The notes below the pieces were generated by a model, which saw only the letters and a list, made by a program, of their open reading frames with translations, had not been told where the DNA came from and did no database searches. A stretch of DNA of 64,000 nucleotides from Belnapia moabensis DSM 16746. GTDB lineage: Bacteria; Pseudomonadota; Alphaproteobacteria; Acetobacterales; Acetobacteraceae. The DNA lies in the NCBI RefSeq assembly GCF_000745835.1, contig NZ_JQKB01000004.1, forward strand, positions 62,001-126,000. Direction: 5' to 3'. Below, piece by piece: positions 40,931-49,054 of the stretch (its first letter is position 1; every line of letters starts with the position of its first letter). The position numbers and the translations under genes are program-made.

Positions 40931-41605
40931 ATGGAGCTGCCCGACCTGCCGAGCGTCTTCTCCCCTCTCGCGCTGCGCGAGGGCGGGGATGCCATGGCGC
41001 AGGCCGTGGCGTTGGCCTCGGCGCGCGGCGCCGGGCTGCTCGCCTGGGTCCGCTCCGCCGCGCGGGCCGAGGCGGCGGTGGTGCTGGAGCCGGAGATGCC
41101 GCTGGCCGGGGCGCGCCTCGCCCTGCTCGCGGCGGCGAATGCCCTGGCGGACGCGCTGGTGGTGCTCGGCCCGCCGGAGGTCATCATCGACCTGCGCTGG
41201 CCGGCGGAAGTCCTGGTCAATGGCGGAAGGGTGGGCGGGCTGCAGCTGGCTGCGCCGCCGGGCACGACCGAAACCGCCGTGCCGGACTGGCTCGTCATCG
41301 GCTTCGAGGTGGCGCTTGCCCCACCGCCCGGCATCGAGCCCGGCGATGCGCCCGACCGCACCTGCCTGGAGGAGGAAGGCTTCGAGGCCCCCTCCGCCGC
41401 CGAGCTGGTGGCCGCTTGGGCACGGCACCTGATGGCGGGGCTCGATCGCTGGCAGTCCGGCGGGCCGCGTCGGCTCGTGGAGGATTGCCTTTCCAGGCTG
41501 GAGGATGGTCGCGCCGAGGCTGGGCTCCGGCGCGGCATCGATCCGTCGAGCGGCGCCCTGGTGCTCGAGCGCGACGGCAGCCGGCAGATGGTGCCCCTCG
41601 CATGA
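40931..41605 (+). CDS. Biotin/lipoate-protein ligase-like protein with DUF4444
   Basis: A 224-residue protein. The first part has a biotin/lipoate ligase-like core (ALASARGAGLLAWVRSA, VLEPEMPLAGARLA, IIDLRWPAEVLVNGGRVGGL, where NGG-x-VGG matches the ligase strand with the conserved Lys replaced). The C-terminal region fits DUF4444. The ATP-binding GRGRRG motif of true ligases is missing, so catalytic ligation is unlikely. First gene of a plus-strand operon with ATGA junctions; it sits divergent from the polyferredoxin gene. ATG 40931 follows GGGAGAAGG. Role probably assembly of a formate dehydrogenase, by context only. Confidence 0.8.
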   Translation: MELPDLPSVFSPLALREGGDAMAQAVALASARGAGLLAWVRSAARAEAAVVLEPEMPLAGARLALLAAANALADALVVLGPPEVIIDLRWPAEVLVNGGRVGGLQLAAPPGTTETAVPDWLVIGFEVALAPPPGIEPGDAPDRTCLEEEGFEAPSAAELVAAWARHLMAGLDRWQSGGPRRLVEDCLSRLEDGRAEAGLRRGIDPSSGALVLERDGSRQMVPLA

Positions 41606-42126
41606 GCCTGTTGCCGCGCACGATCTGGCTCGACGCTTCGGACCGCGTCGTCTTCACCCGCGCCGCGGAGCCGGGCGAATGGGCCGTGCCCGGCGGCTTC
41701 GCCTTCTGGGACGAGGACCCGGCCGCCCTCACCGGCAAGCGGCGGCAGGAATTCCGCGCCGGCTTTCTCGGCCTCGGCAGCTTCGGCTGGTCGACGCTGG
41801 TCGAGGTCGCCGAGGCCAGCGCCGAGGCGCGGAGCGCGGCGGTAGCGGCGCTCGCGGCGCATATCGAGACCCGGTACGGCGCGCCCGATGCGGCGGCGGC
41901 GCGCGCAGCGGCGGAGGAGGAGATCGCCTTCGCCGAATCGCTCTGCACCCATCCGCCGGGCACGGTGCTTGCTCTCAGCCGGACCGTGGAGGATGGCGCA
42001 GTGCGTGAGCGGTTCCGTACCCTGCACCGGCGGGAAGGACCGCTGCCCGTCTTCGCCATCGAAGAGGCCGGGGACGAGGCGCCCGAGCGGCTCGACCTCA
42101 CCACCATGGGGAGCGAGCGGCGATGA
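41602..42126 (+). CDS. DUF6505 family protein
   Basis: A 174-residue cytosolic protein that fits DUF6505: LPRTIWLDASDRVVFTRAA at the N-terminus, WAVPGGFAFWD, RQEFRAGFLGLGSFGWSTLV and a helical charged C-terminal part. No cofactor motif, signal or membrane segment is seen. Members accompany DUF4444 and DUF6352 genes beside formate dehydrogenases in alphaproteobacteria, and the function is not known. Both ends overlap neighbours by ATGA. Confidence 0.8.
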   Translation: MSLLPRTIWLDASDRVVFTRAAEPGEWAVPGGFAFWDEDPAALTGKRRQEFRAGFLGLGSFGWSTLVEVAEASAEARSAAVAALAAHIETRYGAPDAAAARAAAEEEIAFAESLCTHPPGTVLALSRTVEDGAVRERFRTLHRREGPLPVFAIEEAGDEAPERLDLTTMGSERR

Positions 42127-43154
42127 TCGGCCCTGGCGATTTCTGGCTCTCCTCCGGCCATCACCTCTGCGACCGCGACGATGCGGGCCGGCTGATCCCG
42201 ACCGAGGATCTCTGGCGCGCCTTCCTCGCCCGGCCGGAACTGCTGCCGCCGGAGGAAGCCTGCGCGGCGGAACTCGCCCTGCATACCGGCCTGCTCGCCA
42301 CGCCGCTGCGCCCCGTCGCGCCGGCGGAGCTGGCGGCGCTGGCCGACCCCGATGCGCGGGAGAATTGGCACGTCTTCCTCGCCTTCCGCGAGCGGGTGCA
42401 GGCGGCACCGACGCTCGAGGCGGCCTGGCTTTCGCTGTTCCGCACGGGCGTTGGCGGCATCCCGCCGATCTTCCTGCAGATGCTGACCCATCTCGTCGCG
42501 CGCGCCTCCATGGAAGGGGAGGGGGATGCCTTCGCCCTCCGCGCCGCCGAGGCTTTCTTCCGCCCGCAGCGCGCCGCCACCCATCCCGGCGCGCTGCTGC
42601 TGGCGGATGAGGAATTCCTCGACGCCCGCGCTGCGGATGGCGACCTCGGCAGCATCGGCCGGCTGCTGACCGAGGCCGGGGCGCCGCCGCGCGAGGTGGA
42701 GCTGGAGGTGTTGTCTGAGGCCAATGCCCCCGGCTACGCCGCCCGCTCCGACGCGCATGACCTGGCGCTGGATATCGCCGAGAACCGCCCCGGCCAGCAT
42801 GGCATGGCCCGCGCGCTGGAACGCTTCATCGCCCATGTCATCGGCGAGCGCGTCACGATCCGGCCGGTGCCGGTGATCGACGACCGCAACTGGACCTGGC
42901 ATGTCGGCCTCGATGCCGAGGCGACCGCCATCGCCAACGACCTCTGGCGCGGCCAGAAGGTGAAGCAGGCGCGGCTCGCCCGCATCCTCTGGCTCGGCGT
43001 ACTGGAATTCGCCGATGCGACGCGGGTGCTGCCGCGCGCCTCGGGCCGGCCGGTCTATCTGGCGCTCGCCATGGATGCGGCGCAGCGGGTGCGGATGAAG
43101 CCGCAGAACCTGGCGGTCGGCCTGCCCTTGCAGACTGCGGCGGAGGCGGTGTGA
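42123..43154 (+). CDS. DUF6352 family protein
   Basis: A 343-residue cytosolic protein matching DUF6352: an N-terminal FWLSSGHHLCDRDDAGRL segment, GLLATPLRPVAPAELAAL, and the strongly conserved C-terminal WTWHVGLDAEATAIANDL and VKQARLARILWLGVLEF, ending in MKPQNLAVGLPL. Its central region is helical with no recognised cofactor motif. The family occurs almost only in formate dehydrogenase gene neighbourhoods; function unknown. Its stop shares bases with the DUF3305 start (TGATG). Confidence 0.83.
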   Translation: MIGPGDFWLSSGHHLCDRDDAGRLIPTEDLWRAFLARPELLPPEEACAAELALHTGLLATPLRPVAPAELAALADPDARENWHVFLAFRERVQAAPTLEAAWLSLFRTGVGGIPPIFLQMLTHLVARASMEGEGDAFALRAAEAFFRPQRAATHPGALLLADEEFLDARAADGDLGSIGRLLTEAGAPPREVELEVLSEANAPGYAARSDAHDLALDIAENRPGQHGMARALERFIAHVIGERVTIRPVPVIDDRNWTWHVGLDAEATAIANDLWRGQKVKQARLARILWLGVLEFADATRVLPRASGRPVYLALAMDAAQRVRMKPQNLAVGLPLQTAAEAV

Positions 43155-43669
43155 TGCGGCTCGAAGTCCCCGGCACCATCCGCATCCCCGTCGCTGTGCT
43201 GGCCGAGCGCCGCCCGGCCACGTCCCGCTGGGCCGACTGGTCCTGGCGCGCCGTCGAGGTGCTGCGCGAGGCGCCCGAGCTTCCGCGCTGGACCGTGCTG
43301 CGCGAGGAGGCCGGCCGCACCCTCTTTTTCGCCGGTGCGGCGGAGGTCGTGCTCTCGCCCACCGACACGCCGAACTACCGCGACAACCTCACCGCCGACC
43401 CACCGCTGATCTGGGTCGTGCTGCGCCCGGTGGAGGCCGAGCCGGGCCTCGACCTGCATGCCGTGACGGTCGATGCCGGCGAAGCGCAGCTCTACGCCGA
43501 CAGCGGCGCCGACCTGATGGAGAGCCTGCCCCTGCCGGACTGGCTGCGGCCCACGGTCGATGCCTTCATCCTCGCACACCATGTGGAGCGCGCCCGGCAC
43601 AAGCGACGGCGCGAGGATGCGGACCCCGAGGCGCTCGGCAAGCGCCCGGGCGGGCGGCGCGGGCCGTGA
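43154..43669 (+). CDS. DUF3305 family protein
   Basis: A 171-residue protein of the DUF3305 family: RIPVAVLAERRPATSRWADWSWRAVEVL, TDTPNYRDNLTADPPLIWVVLR, and LYADSGADLMESLPLPDWL. The two core stretches DPPLIWVVLR and VTVDAGEAQLYAD are highly conserved in this family. ATG 43154 shares its A with the DUF6352 stop; a GTG one codon upstream is the alternative start. It is coupled to DUF3306 by overlap, the usual pair beside molybdoenzymes. Role in formate dehydrogenase biogenesis is inferred from co-occurrence. Confidence 0.85.
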   Translation: MRLEVPGTIRIPVAVLAERRPATSRWADWSWRAVEVLREAPELPRWTVLREEAGRTLFFAGAAEVVLSPTDTPNYRDNLTADPPLIWVVLRPVEAEPGLDLHAVTVDAGEAQLYADSGADLMESLPLPDWLRPTVDAFILAHHVERARHKRRREDADPEALGKRPGGRRGP

Positions 43670-44235
43670 GCGGGGAGGGTTTCCTCGGCCGCTGGTCGCG
43701 CCGGAAGCGCGAGGCGATCCGCGGCCTGCCGGAGCCCGAGGCCGAGGCGCCGCCGCCTCCCGCCGAGGCGCCGCCCGAGCCCGCCTTGCCCATCTTCGAT
43801 CCGGCCAGCCTGCCGCCGGTCGAGAGCCTGACCGAGGCGAGCGACATCACCGCCTTCCTTCGCGCCGAGGTGCCGGCCGCGCTGCGCCGCGCGGCTTTGC
43901 GCCGGGCTTGGGCGCTCGACCCTGCCATCCGCGACTTCACCGGCCCCGCCGATTACGCCTGGGACTACAATGCGCCGGATGGTGTGCCCGGCTTCGCCCA
44001 TGCCCTCGGTGGCGACGTGAAGCGGCTGTTGGCCCAGGCCATCGGCGCGCTGGAAGAGGTCGTGGCCGAGGAGCCGGATGCGCCGCCGCCGGCCGACCCC
44101 CTGCCCGAGCCCGCCCCGCCCGATGCCGCCGAACCGGCACCCGAGTCCCCCTTGCTTGCGGTGGAAGTCACGCCACCGCCCGAAGCCCCGCCCGTGCCGC
44201 CGCGCCGTCGGCATGGTGGTGCCATGCCGGTTTGA
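43666..44235 (+). CDS. DUF3306 family protein
   Basis: A 189-residue protein. The N-terminal conserved block FLGRWSRRKREAIRG and the middle LRRAALRRAWALDPAIRDFTG plus YAWDYNAPDGVPGF are the DUF3306 signature. The surrounding regions are Pro/Glu-rich and look disordered (residues about 25-42 and 145-185). GTG start overlapping DUF3305. The usual next gene, TorD, follows after a 107-base gap. Confidence 0.85.
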   Translation: MSGEGFLGRWSRRKREAIRGLPEPEAEAPPPPAEAPPEPALPIFDPASLPPVESLTEASDITAFLRAEVPAALRRAALRRAWALDPAIRDFTGPADYAWDYNAPDGVPGFAHALGGDVKRLLAQAIGALEEVVAEEPDAPPPADPLPEPAPPDAAEPAPESPLLAVEVTPPPEAPPVPPRRRHGGAMPV

Positions 44236-44342
44236 CAGTTCGAGAAGCCGCTTATCTTCGTGCGGATGCATCCGGTCCTGGGACGTGTTTCCGGCGCCTG
44301 ACCAAGCTGCCGCTCGATGTTGAGTGCAATCAGGATGGAGCG

Positions 44343-44942
44343 ATGGTGATGGAACGTCCTGGCTTAGCAACAGGTATGGTCGATCCGCTCGATCGGGAGC
44401 GGGCGCGCCTCTTCGCCTTGCTCGGCCGTCTGCTCTCCGCGCCGCCGGATGCCGATTTGCTGGCCCGGATTCGCGGCGTTCAGGGCGATGCCACGCCGTT
44501 CGGCCGTTCCCTGGCCGGGCTGGCCGAGGCCGCGAGCCGGACCGATTCAACTCGGGTGGAGCGGGAGTACTTCGCTCTCTTCATCGGCGTCGGGCGCGGC
44601 GAACTGCTGCCCTACGCCTCCTACTACCTCACCGGCTTCCTGCATGAACGGCCGCTGGCCGAATTGCGGGCGACGCTCGCCACACTCGGCATCGCCCGCG
44701 CGGAAGGGGTGGCCGAGCCGGAGGATCATCTCGGCTTCTGCTGCGAGGTGATGGCCGGACTGTTGGAGGGGCGCTTCCGAGGCGGCGAAGCAGGCGCGTT
44801 TTTCATCCGGCATTTGGCGCCCTGGGCTGGGCGGTGTTTCGCCGATCTGGAAGGGGCGGAGGCGGCCGGATTCTACAAGGCGGTCGGGGCACTCGGGCGC
44901 ACCGCCATCGAGATCGAACAGGCGGCAGCGGCACTGCCGTGA
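44343..44942 (+). CDS. TorD/DmsD-type molybdoenzyme chaperone
   Basis: A 199-residue all-helical chaperone that binds the signal peptide or apoenzyme of a molybdenum enzyme before cofactor insertion. The family signature is EREYFALFIGVGRGELLPYASYYLTGFLHERPL (read as a region, residues about 75-105), with the following DHLGFCCEVMAGLL. ATG 44343 is preceded by ATGGAG at optimal spacing. It belongs with the DUF3305/3306 pair. Normally a formate dehydrogenase alpha-subunit gene follows; here a 250-base spacer and mobB follow instead. TorD specificity usually implies one dedicated client, which must lie elsewhere or be lost. Confidence 0.88.
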   Translation: MVMERPGLATGMVDPLDRERARLFALLGRLLSAPPDADLLARIRGVQGDATPFGRSLAGLAEAASRTDSTRVEREYFALFIGVGRGELLPYASYYLTGFLHERPLAELRATLATLGIARAEGVAEPEDHLGFCCEVMAGLLEGRFRGGEAGAFFIRHLAPWAGRCFADLEGAEAAGFYKAVGALGRTAIEIEQAAAALP

Positions 44943-45194
44943 CGGGATCAGGAGCGGCACCGATCTGCTGCTCATTCGCGCCAGCCCAGGGATGGTCGGC
45001 ATCCGTACCGGCGCCTATCTATATCGGCAGGTTCGGAATGGAGGGTACCTTCCAGGCCATGGGCACCGGTCAGGTCGGGTCTGGTCGGACCGAGGAGCAT
45101 CACGCACCGTGGGTGGAGCAGGGATTGGCCGAGGTCTGGAAGGGCGCAGCGCCCGCCGGCACCAAGGCGGCCGACGTAGACCAGAGGCTTCCGC
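44943..45194. other. 252-base spacer before mobB
   Basis: No family-matching gene is visible. A frame beginning at ATG 45048 runs on into mobB out of phase and has normal-looking codons at first, but no ribosome site or similarity, so I do not call it. A leader RNA for the mobB-moeA pair could be encoded, but I could not find a recognisable riboswitch core. Confidence 0.4.
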
Positions 45195-45698
45195 ATGCGG
45201 GTGATCGGCCTCGCCGGCTGGAGCGGGGCCGGCAAGACGACGCTGCTGGCCCGGCTGCTGCCCGAACTGGGGGCACGGGGCGTCAGCGTGTCCACCATCA
45301 AGCATGCGCATCACCGCTTCGATATCGACACGCCCGGCAAGGATTCCTGGGTGCACCGCGAAGCTGGCGCCCGGCAGGTTCTGGTCAGTTCGGAGAATCG
45401 CTGGGCGCTGATGACGGAACTGCGCGGCGCGCCAGAGCCGGGCCTTGTGGCTTTGCTCAGTCAACTCTCGCCGGTCGACCTGGTGGTGGTGGAAGGTTTC
45501 AAGCGCGACCGCCACCCGAAGATCGAGGTTCACCGTGCCGCCAACGCCAAGCCCTGGCTGCATCCGGAGGACCCGGCCATCCGCGCCGTCGCCAGCGATA
45601 TCCGGCCTGTCGCCGCGCTGCCCTGGGCCTCACTCGACGATATTGGGGCGATTGCCGGACTGGTGCTGCGGCATGCGGCGGAGCCCGAGGCATGGTAA
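45195..45698 (+). CDS. mobB: Molybdopterin-guanine dinucleotide biosynthesis protein MobB
   Basis: A 167-residue P-loop GTP-binding protein that assists the MobA-type nucleotidyl transfer in making bis-MGD cofactor for DMSO-reductase-family enzymes. The P-loop is GWSGAGKTTL (residues 8-17), followed by the family segment STIKHAHHRFDIDTPGKDS, VVVEGFKRDRHPKIEVHR and DIRPVAALPWAS. It starts at ATG 45195 and is followed by moeA after 9 bases, a cofactor-synthesis pair downstream of the formate dehydrogenase-type genes. MobA itself is not in the window. Confidence 0.93.
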   Translation: MRVIGLAGWSGAGKTTLLARLLPELGARGVSVSTIKHAHHRFDIDTPGKDSWVHREAGARQVLVSSENRWALMTELRGAPEPGLVALLSQLSPVDLVVVEGFKRDRHPKIEVHRAANAKPWLHPEDPAIRAVASDIRPVAALPWASLDDIGAIAGLVLRHAAEPEAW

Positions 45699-45707
45699 GC
45701 CGCCGGC

Positions 45708-46946
45708 ATGGCCCAGCTTTCGGATGACTGCTTCGCCTTCGGCGGCCCGCTGCTCTCGGTCGAGGCGGCGGAGGCGCTGATCGCCGAACGCGTCCCACCC
45801 CTCGCCGCCGAGGAGAGCCTGACCCTCGCCGAGGCGACGGGCCGTGTCCTGGCGCGGGATCTCCGCGCGCCGCTGCCGCTGCCGCCCTTCTTCAACTCGG
45901 CTGTCGACGGCTACGCCTTCCGCCATGCCGACCTCACCCCCGGCGAGCATTGCCTGCTGCCGCTCGCCGGCCGCATCGCCGCCGGCCATGCGATGGCGGA
46001 AGCGCTGCCGCCTGGTCACGCCGCCCGCATCTTCACCGGCGCCCCCATGCCGCCCGGCGCCGATACCGTGGTCATGCAGGAGGATGCCGCCGCCGATGCC
46101 GCCCGCGTCCGGGTTCCTCCTGGCCTCAAGCCCGGCGCCAATGCCCGCCCGTCTGGCGAGGATGTGGCAGAAGGCGCCCTCGCTTTGGCCGCCGGGCGCC
46201 GGTTGCGGGCGCCGGAAATCGGGCTTGCCGCAGCGCTAGGCCTCGCCAAGCTGTCGGTCAGGCCGCGCGTCCGCGTCGGCGTCTTCTCCACCGGGGATGA
46301 ACTCGCCGCGCCCGGCACGCCGCTCGGCCCGGCCCAGGCGTTCGACAGCAACCGCTTCACCCTGCTGGCCCTGCTCTCCCGCCTGCCGGTCGCCGCCAGC
46401 GACCTTGGCATCCTGCCCGATGACCCGGCGGCGACCGCGGCGGCGCTCCGCGCGGCGGCCGGTACGCATGACCTGCTGCTGACTTCGGGCGGCGTCAGCA
46501 CCGGGGAGGAGGACCATGTCCGTGCCGCCATCGAGTCCGGTGGCCGCCTCGTCTTCTGGCGGCTGGCGGTGAAGCCCGGCCGGCCGGCGGCAATGGGGGT
46601 GATCGGCGGGACGCCGGTGATCGGCCTGCCGGGCAATCCGGTGGCGGCGGTCGTCACCTTCCTCCATCTGGCCCGCCCGCTGGTGCTCCGCCTCGCCGGC
46701 GCGGCGCCCGAGCCTCTGCTGCGCATCCGCGCCAAGGCCGGCTTCGCCTATCGCAAGAAGGCGGGCCGGCGGGAGTATGTGCGGGTCCGCCTGCGCGACG
46801 GCATCGCCACCAAATTCGAGCGCGAGGGCGCCGGCCTGCTGACCTCGTTGACCCAGAGCGACGCCTTCGCCGAACTGCCCGAGCCCGTGCTCGCCGTCTC
46901 GCCCGGTGACGCGGTGACGCTGCTGCCCTTCGCCGCCCTGTTCTGA
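45708..46946 (+). CDS. moeA: Molybdopterin molybdotransferase MoeA
   Basis: A 412-residue MoeA, which inserts molybdate into adenylated molybdopterin. The family's domains are in order: LAEATGRVLARDLRAPLPLPPFFNSAVDGYAF (residues about 40-70), an MoaB/MogA-like domain with GVFSTGDELAAPGTPLGPAQAFDSNRF and TSGGVSTGEEDHV, then a C-terminal domain with LPGNPVAAVVTFLHL. The initiation ATG follows a CCG-GC stretch with no strong ribosome site, so it may be coupled to mobB. The gene is convergent with the sensor kinase operon. Confidence 0.93.
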   Translation: MAQLSDDCFAFGGPLLSVEAAEALIAERVPPLAAEESLTLAEATGRVLARDLRAPLPLPPFFNSAVDGYAFRHADLTPGEHCLLPLAGRIAAGHAMAEALPPGHAARIFTGAPMPPGADTVVMQEDAAADAARVRVPPGLKPGANARPSGEDVAEGALALAAGRRLRAPEIGLAAALGLAKLSVRPRVRVGVFSTGDELAAPGTPLGPAQAFDSNRFTLLALLSRLPVAASDLGILPDDPAATAAALRAAAGTHDLLLTSGGVSTGEEDHVRAAIESGGRLVFWRLAVKPGRPAAMGVIGGTPVIGLPGNPVAAVVTFLHLARPLVLRLAGAAPEPLLRIRAKAGFAYRKKAGRREYVRVRLRDGIATKFEREGAGLLTSLTQSDAFAELPEPVLAVSPGDAVTLLPFAALF

Positions 46947-46949
46947 CTC

Positions 46950-48311
46950 TCAGACCGGCAGCAGCAGCCGCGCCCGCAGGCCGCCGAGCGGGCTTTCCTC
47001 CAGCAGGATGTCTCCGCCATGCGCCCGGACGATGTCCCGCGCGATGGCGAGGCCGAGCCCCGTCCCATCCGGCCGGCCCGTGGCGAAGGGCCTGAACGCC
47101 CCCTCCCGCTCCCCGGCCGGGATGCCCGGCCCGTCATCATCCACCGTCACCTGCGCCCAGAGCGACTGGCCCTCACCCCCAGGTCCGCCCGGGTCGCTGC
47201 GTGGCACCGTCTCCACCGCCACGGCCACGCGCCGCGCATGCCGCCGCGCATTGTCGATCAGGTTGGCAAGGCAGCGCCGCACCGCATCCGGCCGCAGCGG
47301 CATGGCGAGCCGGCCAGGCGCCGCAACCTCCACCGCCGCACCGGAGCGCCGGGCCTTCGCCGCGACATCATGCACCAGCTCCACAAGGTCGGCCGGGCGG
47401 GTCTGCTCCGTCCCCTCGCCGCGGGCGAAGGCGAGATAGGCGGCGATCATCCGCTCCATCTCCTCCATGTCCTGGGTGAGGGCGGCAATGTCCTCCTCCG
47501 TCTCCGGCGCGCGGGGCAGCATGGTGACGGCCAGGCGCATGCGCGTCAGCGGCGTGCGCAGGTCATGGCTGATGCCGGCCAGCATCTCCGTCCGCTGGCC
47601 GACGAAGCGGCGGATGCGCTCCTGCATGCGGTTGAAGGCGCCTGCCGCCTGGCGCACCTCGCTCGCCCCCTCCGGCTTGATCGCCCCGACATCCCGCCCG
47701 AGGCCGAAAGCCTCCGCCGCCGCCGCCAGCCGCCGGATCGCCCGTACCTGGTTCTTCATGAACAGGATGGCGACGCCCGAGAGCAGCAGCGCCGACCCCA
47801 CGAGCCAGATGACGAACAGGTAGAGCGTCGCGGTGAAAAGGCGCTTCCGCGGCGCTTCAACATGCAGCACGCCCTCCGGCAGCTGGACGCGGATGATGAC
47901 GCTGCGCGGGTCGCTCTGCCAGTCGACGTCGAACCGCGCCCGCAGCCGCTCGCCGAGGGCGTTGTTGAGGTCCTCCTCCAGCGGCAGGATCGACATGGTC
48001 GGCCGCCGCTCGCCCTGGATGACGGCGCCCGGCTCGAAGGCCAGCGCCAGGTCGAGCCGCCAGGACGCCTCGCGGAAGATCCAGGGATGCTGCTCGTCCG
48101 GCTCGCGCCGGATCAGCTCCGCGACGAAGGCGACATCGCCGGCGACGCCGCCCGCCAGCCGGCGCGAGATGACGTCGAGGTGCCCGCCATAGAAGAGCTG
48201 CAAGGCGACCGCCTGCAGCACCAGCATCGGCGCCAGGATGATCAGCACCGAGCGCGCCATCAGCGAGCGCGGCAGCAGCCGGCGGAGGGCTCCCATCACC
48301 GGTCCCGGCAT
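46950..48311 (-). CDS. EnvZ-type sensor histidine kinase
   Basis: A 453-residue membrane histidine kinase. Two helices (residues about 23-42 and 160-185) flank a periplasmic sensory domain of about 115 residues. They are followed by a HAMP linker, then the kinase core with the phospho-acceptor His249 in LAGISHDLRTPLTRM, N-box CLANLIDNARRHA, G1 VDDDGPGIP and G2 GTGLGLAIARDIV. The domain order matches EnvZ-like kinases. Start ATG 48311 lies 1 base after the response-regulator stop, so the pair is co-transcribed. The signal sensed is not known. Confidence 0.92.
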   Translation of the reverse strand: MPGPVMGALRRLLPRSLMARSVLIILAPMLVLQAVALQLFYGGHLDVISRRLAGGVAGDVAFVAELIRREPDEQHPWIFREASWRLDLALAFEPGAVIQGERRPTMSILPLEEDLNNALGERLRARFDVDWQSDPRSVIIRVQLPEGVLHVEAPRKRLFTATLYLFVIWLVGSALLLSGVAILFMKNQVRAIRRLAAAAEAFGLGRDVGAIKPEGASEVRQAAGAFNRMQERIRRFVGQRTEMLAGISHDLRTPLTRMRLAVTMLPRAPETEEDIAALTQDMEEMERMIAAYLAFARGEGTEQTRPADLVELVHDVAAKARRSGAAVEVAAPGRLAMPLRPDAVRRCLANLIDNARRHARRVAVAVETVPRSDPGGPGGEGQSLWAQVTVDDDGPGIPAGEREGAFRPFATGRPDGTGLGLAIARDIVRAHGGDILLEESPLGGLRARLLLPV

Positions 48312-48312
48312 C

Positions 48313-49026
48313 CTACGGCCCCGGCCGCAGCACGTAGCCGCGATGGCGGACGGTGTGCAGATAGCGCGGCTCGCGCGGATCGGGCTCGATCTTCCGCCGC
48401 AGCCGCGTCACCTGCACGTCGATCGCCCGCTCGCCGGCCTCGGGCGTGCCGAGGGCGGCAGCGATCTCCTCGCGGCTCAGCACCTCGCCAGCACGGCGGG
48501 CGAGGGCGTCGAGCAGCGCCGCCTCACCGCCGGTCAGCCGCACCGTGCCCTCAGGCCCGCGCAGCTCGGACCGCTCGGCATCGAACCAGCGCATGCCGAG
48601 CTGGACGGGCGCCACGCTTAGCGGCTGGGCCGGCGGCGCCACGCGGCGGAGGATGGTGCGGATGCGCAAGGCCAGCTCGCGCGGCTCGAAGGGCTTCGCC
48701 AAGTAGTCGTCGGCGCCCATCTCGAAGCCAGCGACGCGATCCTCCGGCCCGCCGCGCGCCGTCAGCATCAGCACGGGCACGTCCTTGCCTTGGCGGCGGA
48801 GCGACTCGACCAGCTCGAGCCCGGTCTCGCCCGGCATCATCACGTCGAGCACCATCAGGTCGAAGGCGACGGCGGCGAGCTGCGCGCGGGCCGCCGCGGC
48901 ATCGGCGGCCACGCTCACGCGAAACCCCTGCTCGGAGAGGAAGCGCTGCAGCAGCGCCCGCAGCCGCGCATCGTCATCCACCACGAGCAGATGGGCGTGG
49001 TCGGCGGTGGTGGCCTCGGCAGGCAT
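48313..49026 (-). CDS. OmpR-family response regulator
   Basis: A 237-residue winged-helix regulator. The receiver domain has the acidic pocket LLVVDDDARL, phospho-acceptor Asp61 in LMVLDVMMPGE and Lys in DDYLAKPFEPREL. The C-terminal DNA-binding domain carries LTGGEAALLDALARRAGEVLSREEI and the recognition helix near RAIDVQVTRLRRKIEPDP, ending in YLHTVRHRGYVL. ATG 49026 is chosen over the upstream extension (49092) because AGGGAAAG precedes it. Upstream of the MarR gene and coupled to the kinase. The target regulon is unknown; adjacency to the MarR gene is not evidence of joint function. Confidence 0.92.
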   Translation of the reverse strand: MPAEATTADHAHLLVVDDDARLRALLQRFLSEQGFRVSVAADAAAARAQLAAVAFDLMVLDVMMPGETGLELVESLRRQGKDVPVLMLTARGGPEDRVAGFEMGADDYLAKPFEPRELALRIRTILRRVAPPAQPLSVAPVQLGMRWFDAERSELRGPEGTVRLTGGEAALLDALARRAGEVLSREEIAAALGTPEAGERAIDVQVTRLRRKIEPDPREPRYLHTVRHRGYVLRPGP

Positions 49027-49054
49027 CGCAGGCTTTCCCTTCAGGCGGGGCTGG

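Noticed and set aside
38840-41428. A 862-residue version of the polyferredoxin starting far upstream
   Set aside because: The added N-terminus has no homology and runs antisense through the DUF4444 gene; ATG 40843 fits the family.
44943-45194. A molybdenum cofactor riboswitch in the mobB leader
   Set aside because: I could not match the conserved core of the known motif; only a weak GC-rich hairpin is visible.
45048-45727. An open reading frame running from the mobB leader across mobB
   Set aside because: It overlaps mobB out of phase, has no ribosome site and no recognisable family.
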